Source: Hsuehochloa calcarea
Taxonomy: Eukaryota > Streptophyta > Magnoliopsida > Poales > Poaceae
Assembly (NCBI GenBank): GCA_036346395.1
Contig: CM070615.1
Location: 23,617,282-23,681,281 of the forward strand
Length of the DNA: 64,000 nt
Direction: 5' to 3'
Under the pieces are notes generated by a model, which searched no databases, was not told the DNA's origin, and worked only from the letters and a program-made list of their open reading frames with translations. Shown here piece after piece: positions 34,884-45,579 of the stretch (its first letter is position 1; every line of letters starts with the position of its first letter). Made by a program: the position numbers and the translations under genes.

Positions 34884-35400
34884 CAGACTATACCGGTATA
34901 TGTTGTGAGCAGTCCATTCCTTCATTGCATTATTCCATTTCATTCATATACATTTGAGTTCAAAGGTGTTTTTCACAAACAGATTGTGGTTTGCTTTGTT
35001 CGCTTTATGATTCTGCTGCTTGTTTAAGTACTTGCCGAGTCTTTGGCTCATCCTTGTTTTGTGTGTTTTATTTAGGTAAATGAGGAGGAGGGCAAGTCCT
35101 TTTGAGGGGTAGTCCAGCACGCTGCACATCACCTTTATCAAATAAGAAATATTATTGTTATCCTTCATTCATGTCAACTATTCGTTAAGTTTTCAAATTT
35201 GTAATAATCCAGCTTGGGTATCGCTCATCGTACGTTTTTATTATGAATGTTTCTATTCCCTCCCATGATACTGTTATTGTTTGTCGTTGATACTTATGGA
35301 TTCTTATTAATTAAGCTTGATTAAACTGTTATTGTCGTACATTCTTAGTATTTATTAGTTTTGCGTGACATCTCGGCTTCTGAATAGCCAGGGTGTTACA
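34884..35400 (+). repeat. Element C 5' LTR, right part
   Basis: Begins with the second CAGAC copy and then continues as in 41954-42467. Ends CAGGGTGTTACA at 35400. Short open frames here recur in the 3' LTR and have no motif. Confidence 0.9.
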
Positions 35401-35402
35401 GT

Positions 35403-35414
35403 TGGTATCAGAGC
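35403..35414 (+). promoter_or_regulatory. Element C primer binding site
   Basis: TGGTATCAGAGC, an exact tRNA-iMet complement, two bases after the 5' LTR. Confidence 0.95.
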
Positions 35415-35602
35415 GGGCTTCAGGTCCGTGGTTAATAAAAAAATATTAAATTGACACACTGTGCACAGTAGGAGGGTTTGGGTAATTCAATATTTCCGCA
35501 TTTCTATCGATGGTTTTCACCTATTACTCTGATGCTTGAATTACTTCGCACTTCTATTCTCATTAAGTTAAAGGTTGGCTTTGTTGTTGTGATGTTCATA
35601 GA

Positions 35603-36896
35603 TGGCAAGAGGTAGAGGCCGTGGTCGTGGTCGTCCACCGACCCGTGGTCGTGGTCGTGGCCGCGTCCTTTTGTTTCATCGCCTTCGTCCAAAGGTTGGT
35701 GGTGTCGCTCGAGGAGATTGCCTCACCGCCTCCGGCCGTTGAGCCACCGCCGCCTCTGAGATCTTATTCAAAACCTTATAAGAGAGAATCAGCAACTCCG
35801 TCAACAACTACAAGCGGCAATTCCTGCGGCTGCTGTTCCTGTGGCGGAACCTGTTGCTGCTAATGTTCCACCCGAGGTTAGAATGAGCCTCCGTGATTGG
35901 ATGTCGCTTCGTTTGGACACTTTTGACGGAGCAGGCACACCGGTTCAGGCTGCGGACTGGTTGAGGTACATGGAGCGTCAGTTTGGAGCATTAGAGCTGA
36001 CATCCGCACAGAAGGCGCGATTTGTGGCCTTTCAGCTGAAGGGCCAGGCTGACATCTGGTGGGAAGGAGTCTTGTCTTCCAGAACTCCAGCGCAGGGTCC
36101 TGTTACTTGGGAGGTATTTGTGGAGAGATTCAGGACACAGTTTTATCCGGACTCCTTCATTGAGAAGATGGAGCAATCGCTCCTGACTTTTGTGCAAGGG
36201 AAGATGACAGTATCTGAGTATGAGGCTGGGTTCAATAATAGTGCGTTTTGTACGGTAGTGGCGAATGACGATAGGGAGAAGGCTAAGAGGTTCCGACGGG
36301 GCATCAACGAGGAGTATCGCCAAATTCTGGGGGCGACAGGGCTGCGCGACTTCAGCTCAGTGGTCGAGCAGGCCAGAGGTATGGAGTTGGAGAAAGGTCC
36401 TTCTTCGCAGGGGCAAGCTGCTATTGGTTCTGTCGTCACCGGTGGTTCCGGTGGTGGGCAGAAGTGGAGTTTTGGTAGTGGGGGTAGGTCATTTCAGCGA
36501 CCCGCTCCAAAGAGGTTTCAGGGGGGTCACAACTCGCGTCTGCCGTCAAGAAGGCGGCCTTCCTCTTCGGCGCCCCGTTCTTCATCTTCCACCCCGCAGA
36601 TGAGTCCTTTTCCAGGTCAGGGCATGAGGTGTTTTCGGTGTGGTGAGGGGCATCGAGCTGCAGAGTGTTCCTTCAGGGGGACATGCCGTCAGTGTGGTCG
36701 GGAAGGCCACAAGTCGTTAGTATGCAAGCATAATCCATCAAGCATTATCAGGTGGGAGCCAGTCCCAGCAGTTTCTTCCTCCAGTGTTCATCGGGGCTCA
36801 GTTCAGACTCTAGCGGTGATTTCAGCACCACAGTTTCCTCTAGGGTGGGTGCCTCCTGCAGCGTTCACTCCAGCACCTCCCGCGGGGTTCTACTAG
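35603..36896 (+). pseudogene. Element C gag
   Basis: ATG at 35603 opens an Arg/Gly-rich N-terminus (MARGRGRGRGRPPTRGRG). Frameshifts near 35680-35790 then move to the frame with LRQQLQAAIPAAA (from about 35790). The Gag domain follows: LRDWMSLRLDTFDGAGTPVQ, DWLRYMERQFGALEL, GQADIWWEGV, WEVFVERFRTQFYP, and LLTFVQGKMTVSEYEAGF. Two knuckles come next: CFRCGEGHRAAEC (one residue shorter than CCHC spacing) and CRQCGREGHKSLVC. The frame ends at a TAG (36894-36896) and continues in the same frame as pol, so gag and pol were one ORF. Confidence 0.85.
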
Positions 36897-38321
36897 AACC
36901 CCGTACCGTCTGCACCTCCGTCGTACGTTCCTCCTAGAGTGTGTTCTGGTTATCCTTCGCATAGTGTCGGGGCGTCCTCTACTCCGGCACAACCAGGAGT
37001 CTACGCCATGCCCACTCCTGAGACTGTGGGGCGTCCTTACGTGGTGACAGGTACTCTTCTAGTTGAGTCGCATGAAGCTTTTGTTCTATTTGATTCAGGG
37101 GCTACTTATTATTTTGTGTCCCTAGAGTTTACTAGAAGGGCTGGGTTGAGTCTGCAAATTATTTCTGAGTCTGTGGTAGTCAGCTCTCTCGGGGGTCTTA
37201 TTTCGAGCTCTACCGTTTGTCCTGGCTATTCCATTATTATTGATGATGAGGTTTTCACCGCCAACTTGATGGTGATCAAGTTGTCACCGTTTGATATTAT
37301 TTTGGGTATGGACTGGTTGTTCCGCTACCGTGCTAAGATCTGTTTTTTCTGGAAGACGGTGACTTTAAAGGCCCCGTCCGGTGAAGAATTGGTATACGAA
37401 GGCAGCGCACCATCTGATTCGTTGTTTGTATTGGCTAGTCTGTTTCCTAGACGCAGAGTGTCAACCATTGGGTTGCTTTGGTCTCTCAACGAGAAGACTG
37501 ACTCTTTATTGCGTATAGAAGAGATTCCAATTGTGAATGAGTTTTCTGATGTTTTTCCTGTGGAGCTTCCAGGAATGCCTCCCGTGCGGAAAGTGGAGTT
37601 CCGGATTGATCTTATTCCGGGAACTCGACCCTTATCCATGTCTCCTTACCGGTTGGCTCGACCCTTTCAGGAGGAATTGAAGAAACAATTGGACGATCTG
37701 CTATCCAAGGGTATGATTCAGCGTAGCGTATCGCCATGGGGAGCGCCTATTCTTTTTACTAAGAAGACAGATGGCAGCCGGTGTATGTCCGTGGATTATC
37801 GGGCTCTTAATCAGGCGACTGTGAAGAACAAATATCCTTTGCCTCGCATTGAGGATCTTTTCGACCAGTTGAAAGGAGCTAAGATATTTTCCAAGATTGA
37901 CCTCCAGTCAGGTTATAATCAGATTCGGGTTTGTGAGCAGGATATTGAGAAGACGGCTTTCTCTACGAGGTATGGTCATTATGAGTATAAAGTTATGTCT
38001 TTTGGACTAACGAATGCTCCTGCAGTTTTCATGGAAGCCATGAATGCGATGATACATCAATACCTTGATGATTTCGTTGTGGTATTCATAGATGATATCT
38101 TGATTTATTCCAAGACGAAAGAGGATCACACCCACCATCTGAGGTTGGTACTTGAAACTTTAAGAGAGAATCAATTCTATGCCAAGCTGAAGAAGTGTGA
38201 GTTCTGGATTTCTGAAGTTGGGTTTCTGGGCCACGTTATTAATCAGAAGGGTATTTCAGTTGATCCTAGCAAGATTTCGATAGTGGTAGAGTGGGAGAGC
38301 CAACCAATGTCAAAGAAGTAA
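36897..38321 (+). pseudogene. Element C protease and reverse transcriptase
   Basis: In frame with gag after the TAG. Protease: VLFDSGATYYFVS (DSGA active site), then IILGMDWL. RT: VVPVELPGM-type lead-in (VFPVELPGMPPVRKVEF), LIPGTRPLSMSPYRLA, CMSVDYRALNQATVKNKYPL, DLQSGYNQIRV, YKVMSFGLTNAPAVFM, and VVVFIDDILIYSK with FIDD in the catalytic position. It ends with KKCEFWISEVGFLGHVI. A one-base deletion near 38300 (expected WESPTNVKEVRSF) shifts the frame and ends it at 38321. Apart from this and the TAG, the region is intact. Confidence 0.9.
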
Positions 38322-40474
38322 GGAGTTTTCTAGGTTTAGCTGGCTATTACCGGCGGTTTGTGGAGGGTTTTTCAACCATTGCTAGACCAATGTCCCAGTT
38401 GACACAGAAAGGTGTTAGGTTCCAGCGGTCTGATGCATGTGAGCGCAGTTTTTGCACTTTGAAATATAGATTGGTGACTGCTCCAATTCTTATTCTTCCT
38501 GAGCCTGGGAAGAGGTTCACTATCTATTCTGATGCGTCCATAGTTGGACTTGGTTGCGTACTCATGCAGGATGGTAAAGTGATTGCCTATGCGTCGAGAC
38601 AGTTGAAGAAACATGAGCAGAATTATCCTACTCATGATCTAGAGCTTGCTGCAGTGATTCACGCTTTGAAGATCTGGCGCCATTATCTGTACGACGAATT
38701 TTGTGATGTATTCACTGACCACAAGAGCCTGAAATACATCTTCACCCAGAAGGACTTGAACTTGAGACAGAGGAGATGGCTAGAGTTGATTAAGGACTAT
38801 GATCTTACTATTCAGTACCATCCCGGCAAGGCTAATGTGGTAGCTGATGCTTTGAGTCGCAAGGCGACACCTCCTACCCTCAGTTGTCTTATTGCTGACT
38901 TTGAGCGTATGGATATTTCATACGCTTATGGGTACCGCATGCATCAGACACGGTTGCTTTTAGAGTCAGCTCTTCCAGATCGGGTGCGGGAAGCACAGCA
39001 GCAAGATCAGATGTTCCAACGAGTGAGGAAGCGTTGTGCTGAGGGCAAGCAAGGCCACTTTAGTGTGGACGAGTTTGATACTTTGCGCTTTAAAGGACGC
39101 CTCTGTGTGCCACAGGAGTCTCAGGTTAAACTGGAGATTTTGAAGGAGGCCCATCGTACTCCTTATACCGTACATCCTGGGGAGACCAATATGTACAAAG
39201 ATTTAAAGAAAAGTTTCTGGTGGAAATGGATGAAAATTGATATCGCACAATATGTGGCATCATGTGGGGTGTGCCAGCGGGTCAAGGCTGAGCACAAGCG
39301 ACCAGCAGGACTGTTGCAACCCTTGGAGGTACCAGTTTGGCCATGGGATGATATATCTATGGATTTTGTGGTTGGTTTACCTCGCACGCAGCGAGGAAAG
39401 GATGCTATTTGGGTAATTGTGGACCGGTTCAGTAAGTCTGCACATTTCATTCCTATTCGTACAACCAATTTGGTAAGCGATTTGGCTCCTCTCTATGTAC
39501 AAGAAATTATGCGTTTGCACGGGGTGCCAAAGACCATTGTTTCTGATCGAGATGCCAAGTTCGTTTCCAAATTCTGGGAGAGTTTTCAAGGTGCGTTGGG
39601 TACGCAGCTTTGTCTTAGCACCGCGTTCCACCCCCACACAGATGGTCAGTCCGAACGGACCATTCAGACATTAGAAGATATGCTCAGGTGTTGTGTTTTA
39701 TCCTGGAAAGAGCATTGGGAAGAGCATTTAGCTTTGGCAGAGTTTGCTTATAACAACAGTTATCATGCCAGTATTCGAGCTGCACCATACGAGGTTCTCT
39801 ATGGGCGTAAGTGCAGGTCCCCGTTGTGCTGGAATGAGGTTGGAGAGCGGGCAGTCTTGGGTCCCGACTGGGTTCGATGTGATGGGCTAGAGTGGCGAGA
39901 GGTTAGGCGGAATTTGTTGGTCGCTCGAGCCAGCGTAAGAGCGACGATGTCGAAGACGAGATTTGGAATTCGAGGTGGGAATGAAGTTACATTGAGAGTA
40001 TCGCCATCTAAGTGCGTGGTGCGTTTCGGCACTAAAGGAAAGCTTAGTCCAAGGTATGTTGGACCATCCCCAATCGTGGCACGAATTGGAAAACTAGCTT
40101 ACCGTTTGGACCTTCCCGATTCCATGAGTGGGGTTCACAATGTGTTTCATGTATCGATGTTGAGAAAATTCCTGAGAGATCCAGACCATGTTATCCCCTT
40201 GGAGCCTTTGATCATTGCACAAGACCTTACCATTGAATCTCGGCCGGTGAAAATAATAGAGGAAGCGGAACGGGTTCTAAGGAACAAGACTCAGAAATTT
40301 GTCAAAATTCTTTGGTCTCATAAGTCTGAGACAGAAGCCACTTGGGAGTTAGAGTCCTGCATGCGACCGCAGTATCCAGACCTCTTCATTTCTGGTAAGT
40401 GTTTAAGTTTGTTATGCCAGTCTCTCGTTCTTCCTAGTATGTCGGTGAGAAGATTCGAGGACGAATCTTGTTAA
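38291..40474 (+). CDS. Element C RNase H, integrase and chromodomain
   Basis: 727 codons open without a stop. RNase H: YRRFVEGFSTIARP, SDASIVGLGCVLMQDG, THDLELAAVIHALK, FTDHKSLKYIFTQ, ANVVADALSRK. Integrase zinc domain: HPGETNMYKDLKKSFWW and CGVCQRVKAEHKRP. Core: ISMDFVVGLPRTQRGKD, VSDRDAKFVSKFW, DGQSERTIQTLEDML (D, D, E all present). The C-terminal GPY/F-type region is followed by a chromodomain-like end: RPVKIIEEAERVLRNKTQKF, then ILWSHKSETEATWELE and YPDLF (about residues 635-690). No own start codon; it depends on the upstream frame, so it is a pol part broken by one base and is not an independent gene. Confidence 0.85.
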   Translation: MGEPTNVKEVRSFLGLAGYYRRFVEGFSTIARPMSQLTQKGVRFQRSDACERSFCTLKYRLVTAPILILPEPGKRFTIYSDASIVGLGCVLMQDGKVIAYASRQLKKHEQNYPTHDLELAAVIHALKIWRHYLYDEFCDVFTDHKSLKYIFTQKDLNLRQRRWLELIKDYDLTIQYHPGKANVVADALSRKATPPTLSCLIADFERMDISYAYGYRMHQTRLLLESALPDRVREAQQQDQMFQRVRKRCAEGKQGHFSVDEFDTLRFKGRLCVPQESQVKLEILKEAHRTPYTVHPGETNMYKDLKKSFWWKWMKIDIAQYVASCGVCQRVKAEHKRPAGLLQPLEVPVWPWDDISMDFVVGLPRTQRGKDAIWVIVDRFSKSAHFIPIRTTNLVSDLAPLYVQEIMRLHGVPKTIVSDRDAKFVSKFWESFQGALGTQLCLSTAFHPHTDGQSERTIQTLEDMLRCCVLSWKEHWEEHLALAEFAYNNSYHASIRAAPYEVLYGRKCRSPLCWNEVGERAVLGPDWVRCDGLEWREVRRNLLVARASVRATMSKTRFGIRGGNEVTLRVSPSKCVVRFGTKGKLSPRYVGPSPIVARIGKLAYRLDLPDSMSGVHNVFHVSMLRKFLRDPDHVIPLEPLIIAQDLTIESRPVKIIEEAERVLRNKTQKFVKILWSHKSETEATWELESCMRPQYPDLFISGKCLSLLCQSLVLPSMSVRRFEDESC

Positions 40475-40486
40475 GGGGGGGTAAAA
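40471..40486 (+). promoter_or_regulatory. Element C polypurine tract
   Basis: TTAAGGGGGGGTAAAA directly precedes the 3' LTR start TGTAATATCCC. It overlaps the stop codon region of pol (TGT TAA at 40469-40474). Confidence 0.9.
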
Positions 40487-42467
40487 TGTAATATCCCGAA
40501 TCGCAATTAGTAAGAATAGAAGGTCGAAGGAGTGAAAGACGAGGTTTAAATCAGAAAAATTAGTCTTCGGAGGGGAGATTTGTAAAACTTCGCCAACCTG
40601 GACCACGGGCTGCGACCCAGGCCGGCCCAAGATGGAGGAGGCGGCCACTTAAAAGGGGTGAGGTGCCCCTCCCCCCAACCCTAGCCGCCGGCCTCCCCCC
40701 CTTCTCCCTTGAGCCGCCGCCCCCCCCCCCTTCCACCTCCTCTCCCGGCAACTTCCATCCAGATTGGGTGCTTGATCTTCGTCATTCTACGGGTCTTCAA
40801 GGGTAACGAAAGTCCCGATTCGCTGTTTGTATTAGTTTTGTTGCACATTTGTTCATTTGGATTGGTTTAGTCTGCGAATTCAGATCTGTCCAGAATAGTG
40901 CAGTAGGTTGTGCGGCAGATTGAAGGCCTTTAGAGGCCGAATCTCAGGTCAACGTCTCCTAGAGTTATGTTCCTGGTTTCGTTAGATTTCTTTTGGCACC
41001 GTGATAGCGAGATTCCACCCTGTGGTTTAGAAGTTATGAATTTTTAACCGCACACTACTCTGTCTGTCAGAAATTTTAGGGACTGTCTGTTGATCATCAG
41101 TTTTGTTCAAGTTAGGGACAGATTCAGGGAAACCACCCAAATAGGTTTATGAATTTAATTTCACCATGATTCCAGATTGATAAATATCATCTCCATAGGA
41201 TCAGTAGACTGAAAGTTACAGGCTTTTCTTTACGACTGTTCTGAAATCTGAACAGGTTTCTGTCGGTGTCTTCTTGGGCAGTTTGCTCCTCTGTTTTGGC
41301 TGAATCAGGAGATGTCACCAACTAAAGTTTTGTAGCCTGGTTCGTTAGGAAAAGATGAGCACTGGTTTCAGGTCTTTAGGAGTGACAGATATTTAATGGT
41401 GAATTTTATCGTACAACTGCCAGTAGAGTAGTAATCTGGTCTTTTTGGTGAAGTTGTCAAATTGAACCCTTGGTTGCGTGGGTTGGTTAAAGAGTATGAC
41501 AGGACACGTATAGATACGTCATACCTTGTTATTCTTATCCCGTGTAAATGCTTGTGTAGGCGGTGAGGCGGTGGGTGGAAGGACACCTTCGTTGCTTCCT
41601 AGTACGTCGCAGCGCGGAAGGCAAGTACTGTTTGTGAATTTGTGTTGTTTTCAAGGGAATTCATGACGACGTGTTGAATTTATGATTGCTCTTGCGTTGT
41701 GCTCATGATGTGGATAAGTTTCAATATTTATGTTTCTTATGATACATGATTCATTCCATTCATGCATGTTTCGTTTCCGTCCACGGGAGTGGAATTTGAT
41801 TAAGTCCCATCAATTCCAGAATGGGCATGTAAGACCCATCATTCCAACATGGGCAATGTTGGACACCCGTATGAAACGTTCTTCATACGGTATTTGAGGT
41901 CCCCGTACTTGGTTAAGTACGGGCTTAAGTGAACACCGACGGGTGTGTCACTCACTATACCGGTATATGTTGTGAGCAGTCCATTCCTTCATTGCATTAT
42001 TCTATTTCATTCATATACATTTGAGTTCAAAGGTGTTTTTCACAAACAGATTGTGGTTTGCTTTGTTCGCTTTATGATTTTGTCGTTTGTTTAAGTACTT
42101 GCTGAGTCTTTGGCTCATTCTTGTTTTGTGTGTTTTATTTAGGTAAATGAGGAGGAGGGCAAGTCCTTTTGAGGGGTAGTCCAGCACGCTGCACATCACC
42201 TTTATCAAATAAGAAATATTATTGTTATCCTTCATTCATGTCAACTATTCGTTAAGTTTCCAAATTTGTAATAATCCAGCTTGGGTATCGCTCATCGTAC
42301 GTTTTTATTATGAATGTTTCTATTCCCTCCCATGATACTGTTATTGTTTGTCGTTGATACTTATGGATTCTTATTAATTAAGCTTGATTAAACTGTTATT
42401 GTCGTACATTCTTAGTATTTATTAGTTTTGCGTGACATCTCGGCTTCTGAATAGCCAGGGTGTTACA
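40487..42467 (+). repeat. Element C 3' LTR
   Basis: 1981 bp, uninterrupted. Includes the 63-bp segment (40826-40888) missing from the 5' LTR; that segment is flanked by CTG on both sides, consistent with a small deletion in the 5' LTR. Ends CAGGGTGTTACA before TSD CTATG. Confidence 0.9.
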
Positions 42468-42472
42468 CTATG

Positions 42473-43383
42473 CTTAGGGCTGTGCTTAAAAAGAACTTAA
42501 AAAATGTGGGAGGGCAGCTTGCCTCATATGGAATTTGCTTATAATCGTTCGCTGCATTCTACCACAAAGAAGTGTTTTTTTGAGATTATTTATGCATTCA
42601 TCCCTCGTACACCTATCGACTTGTTACCTCCTCCAGCTTCGGAGAAAGTAAATTTTGATGCTCAACAATGTGCTGTGTTGATACTAAAGTTGCATGAGAC
42701 AACGAAAGAGAACATTGAGATTATGAATGCTAAATATAAAGTTGTTGGTTAGTCGGGGGCGCAAGCATGTTTCTTTTGAACCTGGTGATCTTGTGTGGTT
42801 ACACTTGCATAAAGAACGATTTCCTGAATTGAGAAAGTCTAAACTCATGCCACGTGCAGCTGGTCCTTTTAAAGTGCTTGAACGTATTAATGATAATGCA
42901 TATAAGTTAGACTTGCCTGCAGATTTTGGGGTTAGCTCCAGCTTTAACATTGCATATTTGCGGTCTTTCTTGGGCGCGGAGGATGATCTTGAGTCGAGGA
43001 TGACTCCAATTCAAGAAGAGGAGGATGATGAGGACACCACTTCTACTGATATGAACACTCCTCTTCCTACTACTTTGAATGATGTGCAAGATCCAATTAC
43101 TCGGGCACGTGCTCGTCAACTTATTTATCAGGTAAATTCATTTCTAGGTCTGAGTGTATTATTTGAGAACTCTATGATGCTGCCTAATGGAGATGATTTA
43201 CTTGTACTTAGGAATCTAAGACTACGACCAGTTCAAGAAGGTCTACGACCCGATTCCGCGAGGTCTCACGATCAGCTTTCACGATGCTCGGCGAGCCCAG
43301 TACTCGTCGGACACAATCTACGACCAGAGATAGTATGCACTCCTGAAGACCACCCAGGACCAGTCCTACGACTAGGTCTTTGA
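42473..43383 (+). pseudogene. Element A integrase C-terminal half running into the 3' LTR
   Basis: After element C the A frame resumes: AVLKKNLK-type sequence, HMEFAYNRSLHSTTKKCFFE, ETTKENIEIMNAKYK (frame 42504-42752). A shift near 42750 follows, then PGDLVWLHLHKERFPELRK and GPFKVLERINDNAYKLDLP (frame 42727-43383). Next are an acidic stretch (QEEEDDED) and PITRARARQLIYQVNSF. The last 119 codons lie in the 3' LTR. The end diverges from the 5' LTR copy in the LRPVQEG repeat region. No chromodomain. Confidence 0.85.
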
Positions 43384-43885
43384 CCAGAGATACGCGACCT
43401 GAATAGTGAATAAGGTGATACGTCACCGTTTTGGCCTAATAGGGCCTTGTAAGCGTGTTGAGGTCGGAGCCCAGGTTGTGTACGGCTCTTCCCACGGCTG
43501 CACAACCCTAGGTCGACCTCCTCACGCCCCCTATATATATACAGTAGCCGTCATAGTTTAACGTGGGTTTTTTTAAAAGATTATTCTGCTTAGCAGTCTC
43601 GCCGCTCGTTCGGTTGAGGAACCCCACATTGTGAGCTCTTCTATATTCACAATACAATATCAGATTGCATCTTCTACTTCTTCCTTGTGTTCTCGATTCA
43701 CATGCAGGAGATAGCTTTCTTGGCGAGGTCAACCGCGTTCGGCACGGTTGATAACCATCGGAGCAGTGGTGTAGTGATTGCGAGGGGTTTGATCTGTTTT
43801 GGCCAGAGCCTTCGGATCATCAACATCGAGTTCTCCACAATCGACTTATCAGTACCTTTCAAAAGATCAGGCCACCGTCACATCA
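43026..43885 (+). repeat. Element A 3' LTR
   Basis: 860 bp, starting TGATGAGGACACC after a purine tract (CAAGAAGAGGAGGA, 43012-43025) and ending GTCACATCA. It is homologous to 17257-18139 with substitutions and fewer 21-bp units. Confidence 0.85.
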
Positions 43886-44850
43886 AATAAGGGCAAAAGA
43901 AACCTTCATATCAGGCTCCCCGCCACAGATCATTTTGATCCGCTCTCTGGCTTCGTCAGAAGAAAGGGCTTCAGAGGACGAAAGAGATTTCAAGGTTACA
44001 AAATAATCAACTACATAAACCTAACTGGTTGGGATTTTTCAGAACTTACCTTCCCTATCGTCAATGGTTGCCTCATCACGACCAATATGCCATAGCAGGG
44101 AACGCAATCGGAGCCTCAAGGGACTAATCCGGTGCATGGAAAAGTCCCTCACCACGTGCCAAGAGATAAATCCTTGCATGCGAGGTCTTGGATGGCTTCA
44201 ATCCATCTTCTGATCCTTCATCCCTTCTTCACGATGAGCCGCCACCGAGGTTCTCGCTCGCCACTTTGCCAGTGAAATAAAGGCCATCCTCTTTTGTGAC
44301 CGTCATGTAAAACCAACTTCTCTTCAATGAAGACCACGAGGATTTTGAGTACATTCGGATGTACTCATCAGCCTTCCCATCGTGGAGTTGTAGCGAGCAC
44401 TCCCCAGGACCAGTAGTCGACTTCCCCGACCTCACCATCCTTTAAGAATACCTGAAGAAGTTCAGATTTGGTCGGATCCCCAGGTACACCTCCAGAGGTT
44501 GACGAAGATGCTGAGGTTGGCGATTGAGTTGGGGGCAAGGTTCACTAATTCAACTTCATAATACTCGAGAACCTTGGAAAGGAATTTATGTGCTAGAAAC
44601 CTAAGCCCGCACTCAATGTTGGCAACAAAAATAGGGATTTCCCCTTCCTCGCCGCTCAAAAAGTGCTCCCCCACCGCTGATCTCCAAGAAGCTAAATTCA
44701 TGTCAGGAAGCAACCCGATCTTCTCCAAAGCTCTAAGATTCTTCTCACTCAAATCAGAAACCAACCACTTGATGATCGGATTCGGCATTGTTGGATTTTT
44801 AAGTGAATGAACAGAGGTTGGAAAAGATTTTGCACAAGAGGACAAAGAGA
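43886..44850 (-). pseudogene. Gypsy-type gag fragment (PF04195-like domain)
   Basis: The minus-strand frame 44845-44462, with a good ATG at 44788 (MPNPIIKWLVSDLSEKNLRA), leads through FVANIECGLRFLAHKFLSKV to YYEVELVNLAPNSIANLSIF and VNLW. This matches the putative gypsy-type transposon domain (PF04195) of grass Tat/Ogre-type gag proteins. After a break near 44460, the frame 44438-44229 continues with GECSLQLHDGKADEYIRMYS and SSWSSLKRSWFYM. A stop follows at 44226-44228 and the rest decays. Only this N-terminal part is present in the window; element A may have inserted in its downstream portion. Confidence 0.7.
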
Positions 44851-45579
44851 GGTCGGAGGAGACTCTACTTCAAGATGATAAAATGGGATTCAAGGAAAAA
44901 CTGGGAGCGTAAAAAGCCTAAAGGTAGCGCATTGAGGGGATTTTATAGCCGCAGCTCCTCATCTGCAAAAAGGAGTTATTTGAAGTTCGATGGGCAAACA
45001 GTTTTCAATGTCTAATGGACAGAAAAACTATTTAGTTCCCCAGACGGTTTCTCAACTTTAAAATAAATACAAACCACCTCATTATTAATGGCATTAAATG
45101 GAGGCTTGCCTTATATGATTTTGATCAGAGAAGGGTTCACACCACGTATTCATTTAAAGTTCGGGGGCCAGCTGACTAGGATCAAAATCTCTAAATATTA
45201 CCTTATTTAATTAAAGACCGTACGTCCTTCGTGGTCGTAACCCCTAAAGCTAACGACACCCGTGGTCTAAAGGATTACAGAGGTTCAATCGTGGAAACCC
45301 TGTTCAGATGAGGTCATATACTAATCTCTTATCAGATGACTGCTCGTAAATGCAATGAACTGATACTTAGATCTAATTCTAGGTATATTCCTCCCGTGTG
45401 ATGAATAGAGCATATGTCTTATTTACTCTAAGCCACGCGACGTTTACAGCCCTAAGACACTAATAGTAACCATCATACAGTTGTTGTCTCCTTCTGATAT
45501 CAACCGCCGAATAGTTGATCCTTCACCAACTGACGTCTTCTTCCAACTAGTCGCAACGCTTCCAACAGGCATCTCATCA
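44851..45579. other. Unassigned noncoding DNA
   Basis: No coding motif. On the minus strand it would be the leader of the PF04195-type gag. Its right edge is the TCA target of the mini-CACTA. Confidence 0.4.

Larger units (their letters stand above)
25826..42467 (+). mobile_element. Element C: Tekay/Del-like chromovirus, inserted in element A integrase
   Basis: TSD CTATG at 25821-25825 and 42468-42472. LTRs start TGTAATATCCCGAATCG and end CAGGGTGTTACA. The 5' LTR (25826-35400) is split by element B; the 3' LTR is 40487-42467. Interior order is primer site, gag, protease, RT, RNase H, integrase, chromodomain, polypurine tract. Gag type and the chromodomain point to the Tekay/Del clade. Only a few breaks lie in gag-pol, so it is younger or better preserved than A or D. 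Confidence 0.9.
17257..43885 (+). mobile_element. Element A: CRM-like Ty3/gypsy retrotransposon, split by nested insertions
   Basis: LTRs at 17257-18139 and 43026-43885 start TGATGAGGACA and end CACATCA. TGATG...CATCA ends, a pol frame running into the 3' LTR and the absence of a chromodomain fit the CRM clade of Ty3/gypsy chromoviruses. The interior (primer site, gag, protease, RT, RNase H, integrase) is collinear on the plus strand but broken by a 3.27-kb solo LTR at 19617 and by element C at 25826. Flanking 5-mers GATGA (17252-17256) and AATAA (43886-43890) differ by two G-to-A changes, so the TSD is uncertain. Many stops make it inactive. It is the oldest layer of the nest. Confidence 0.8.
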
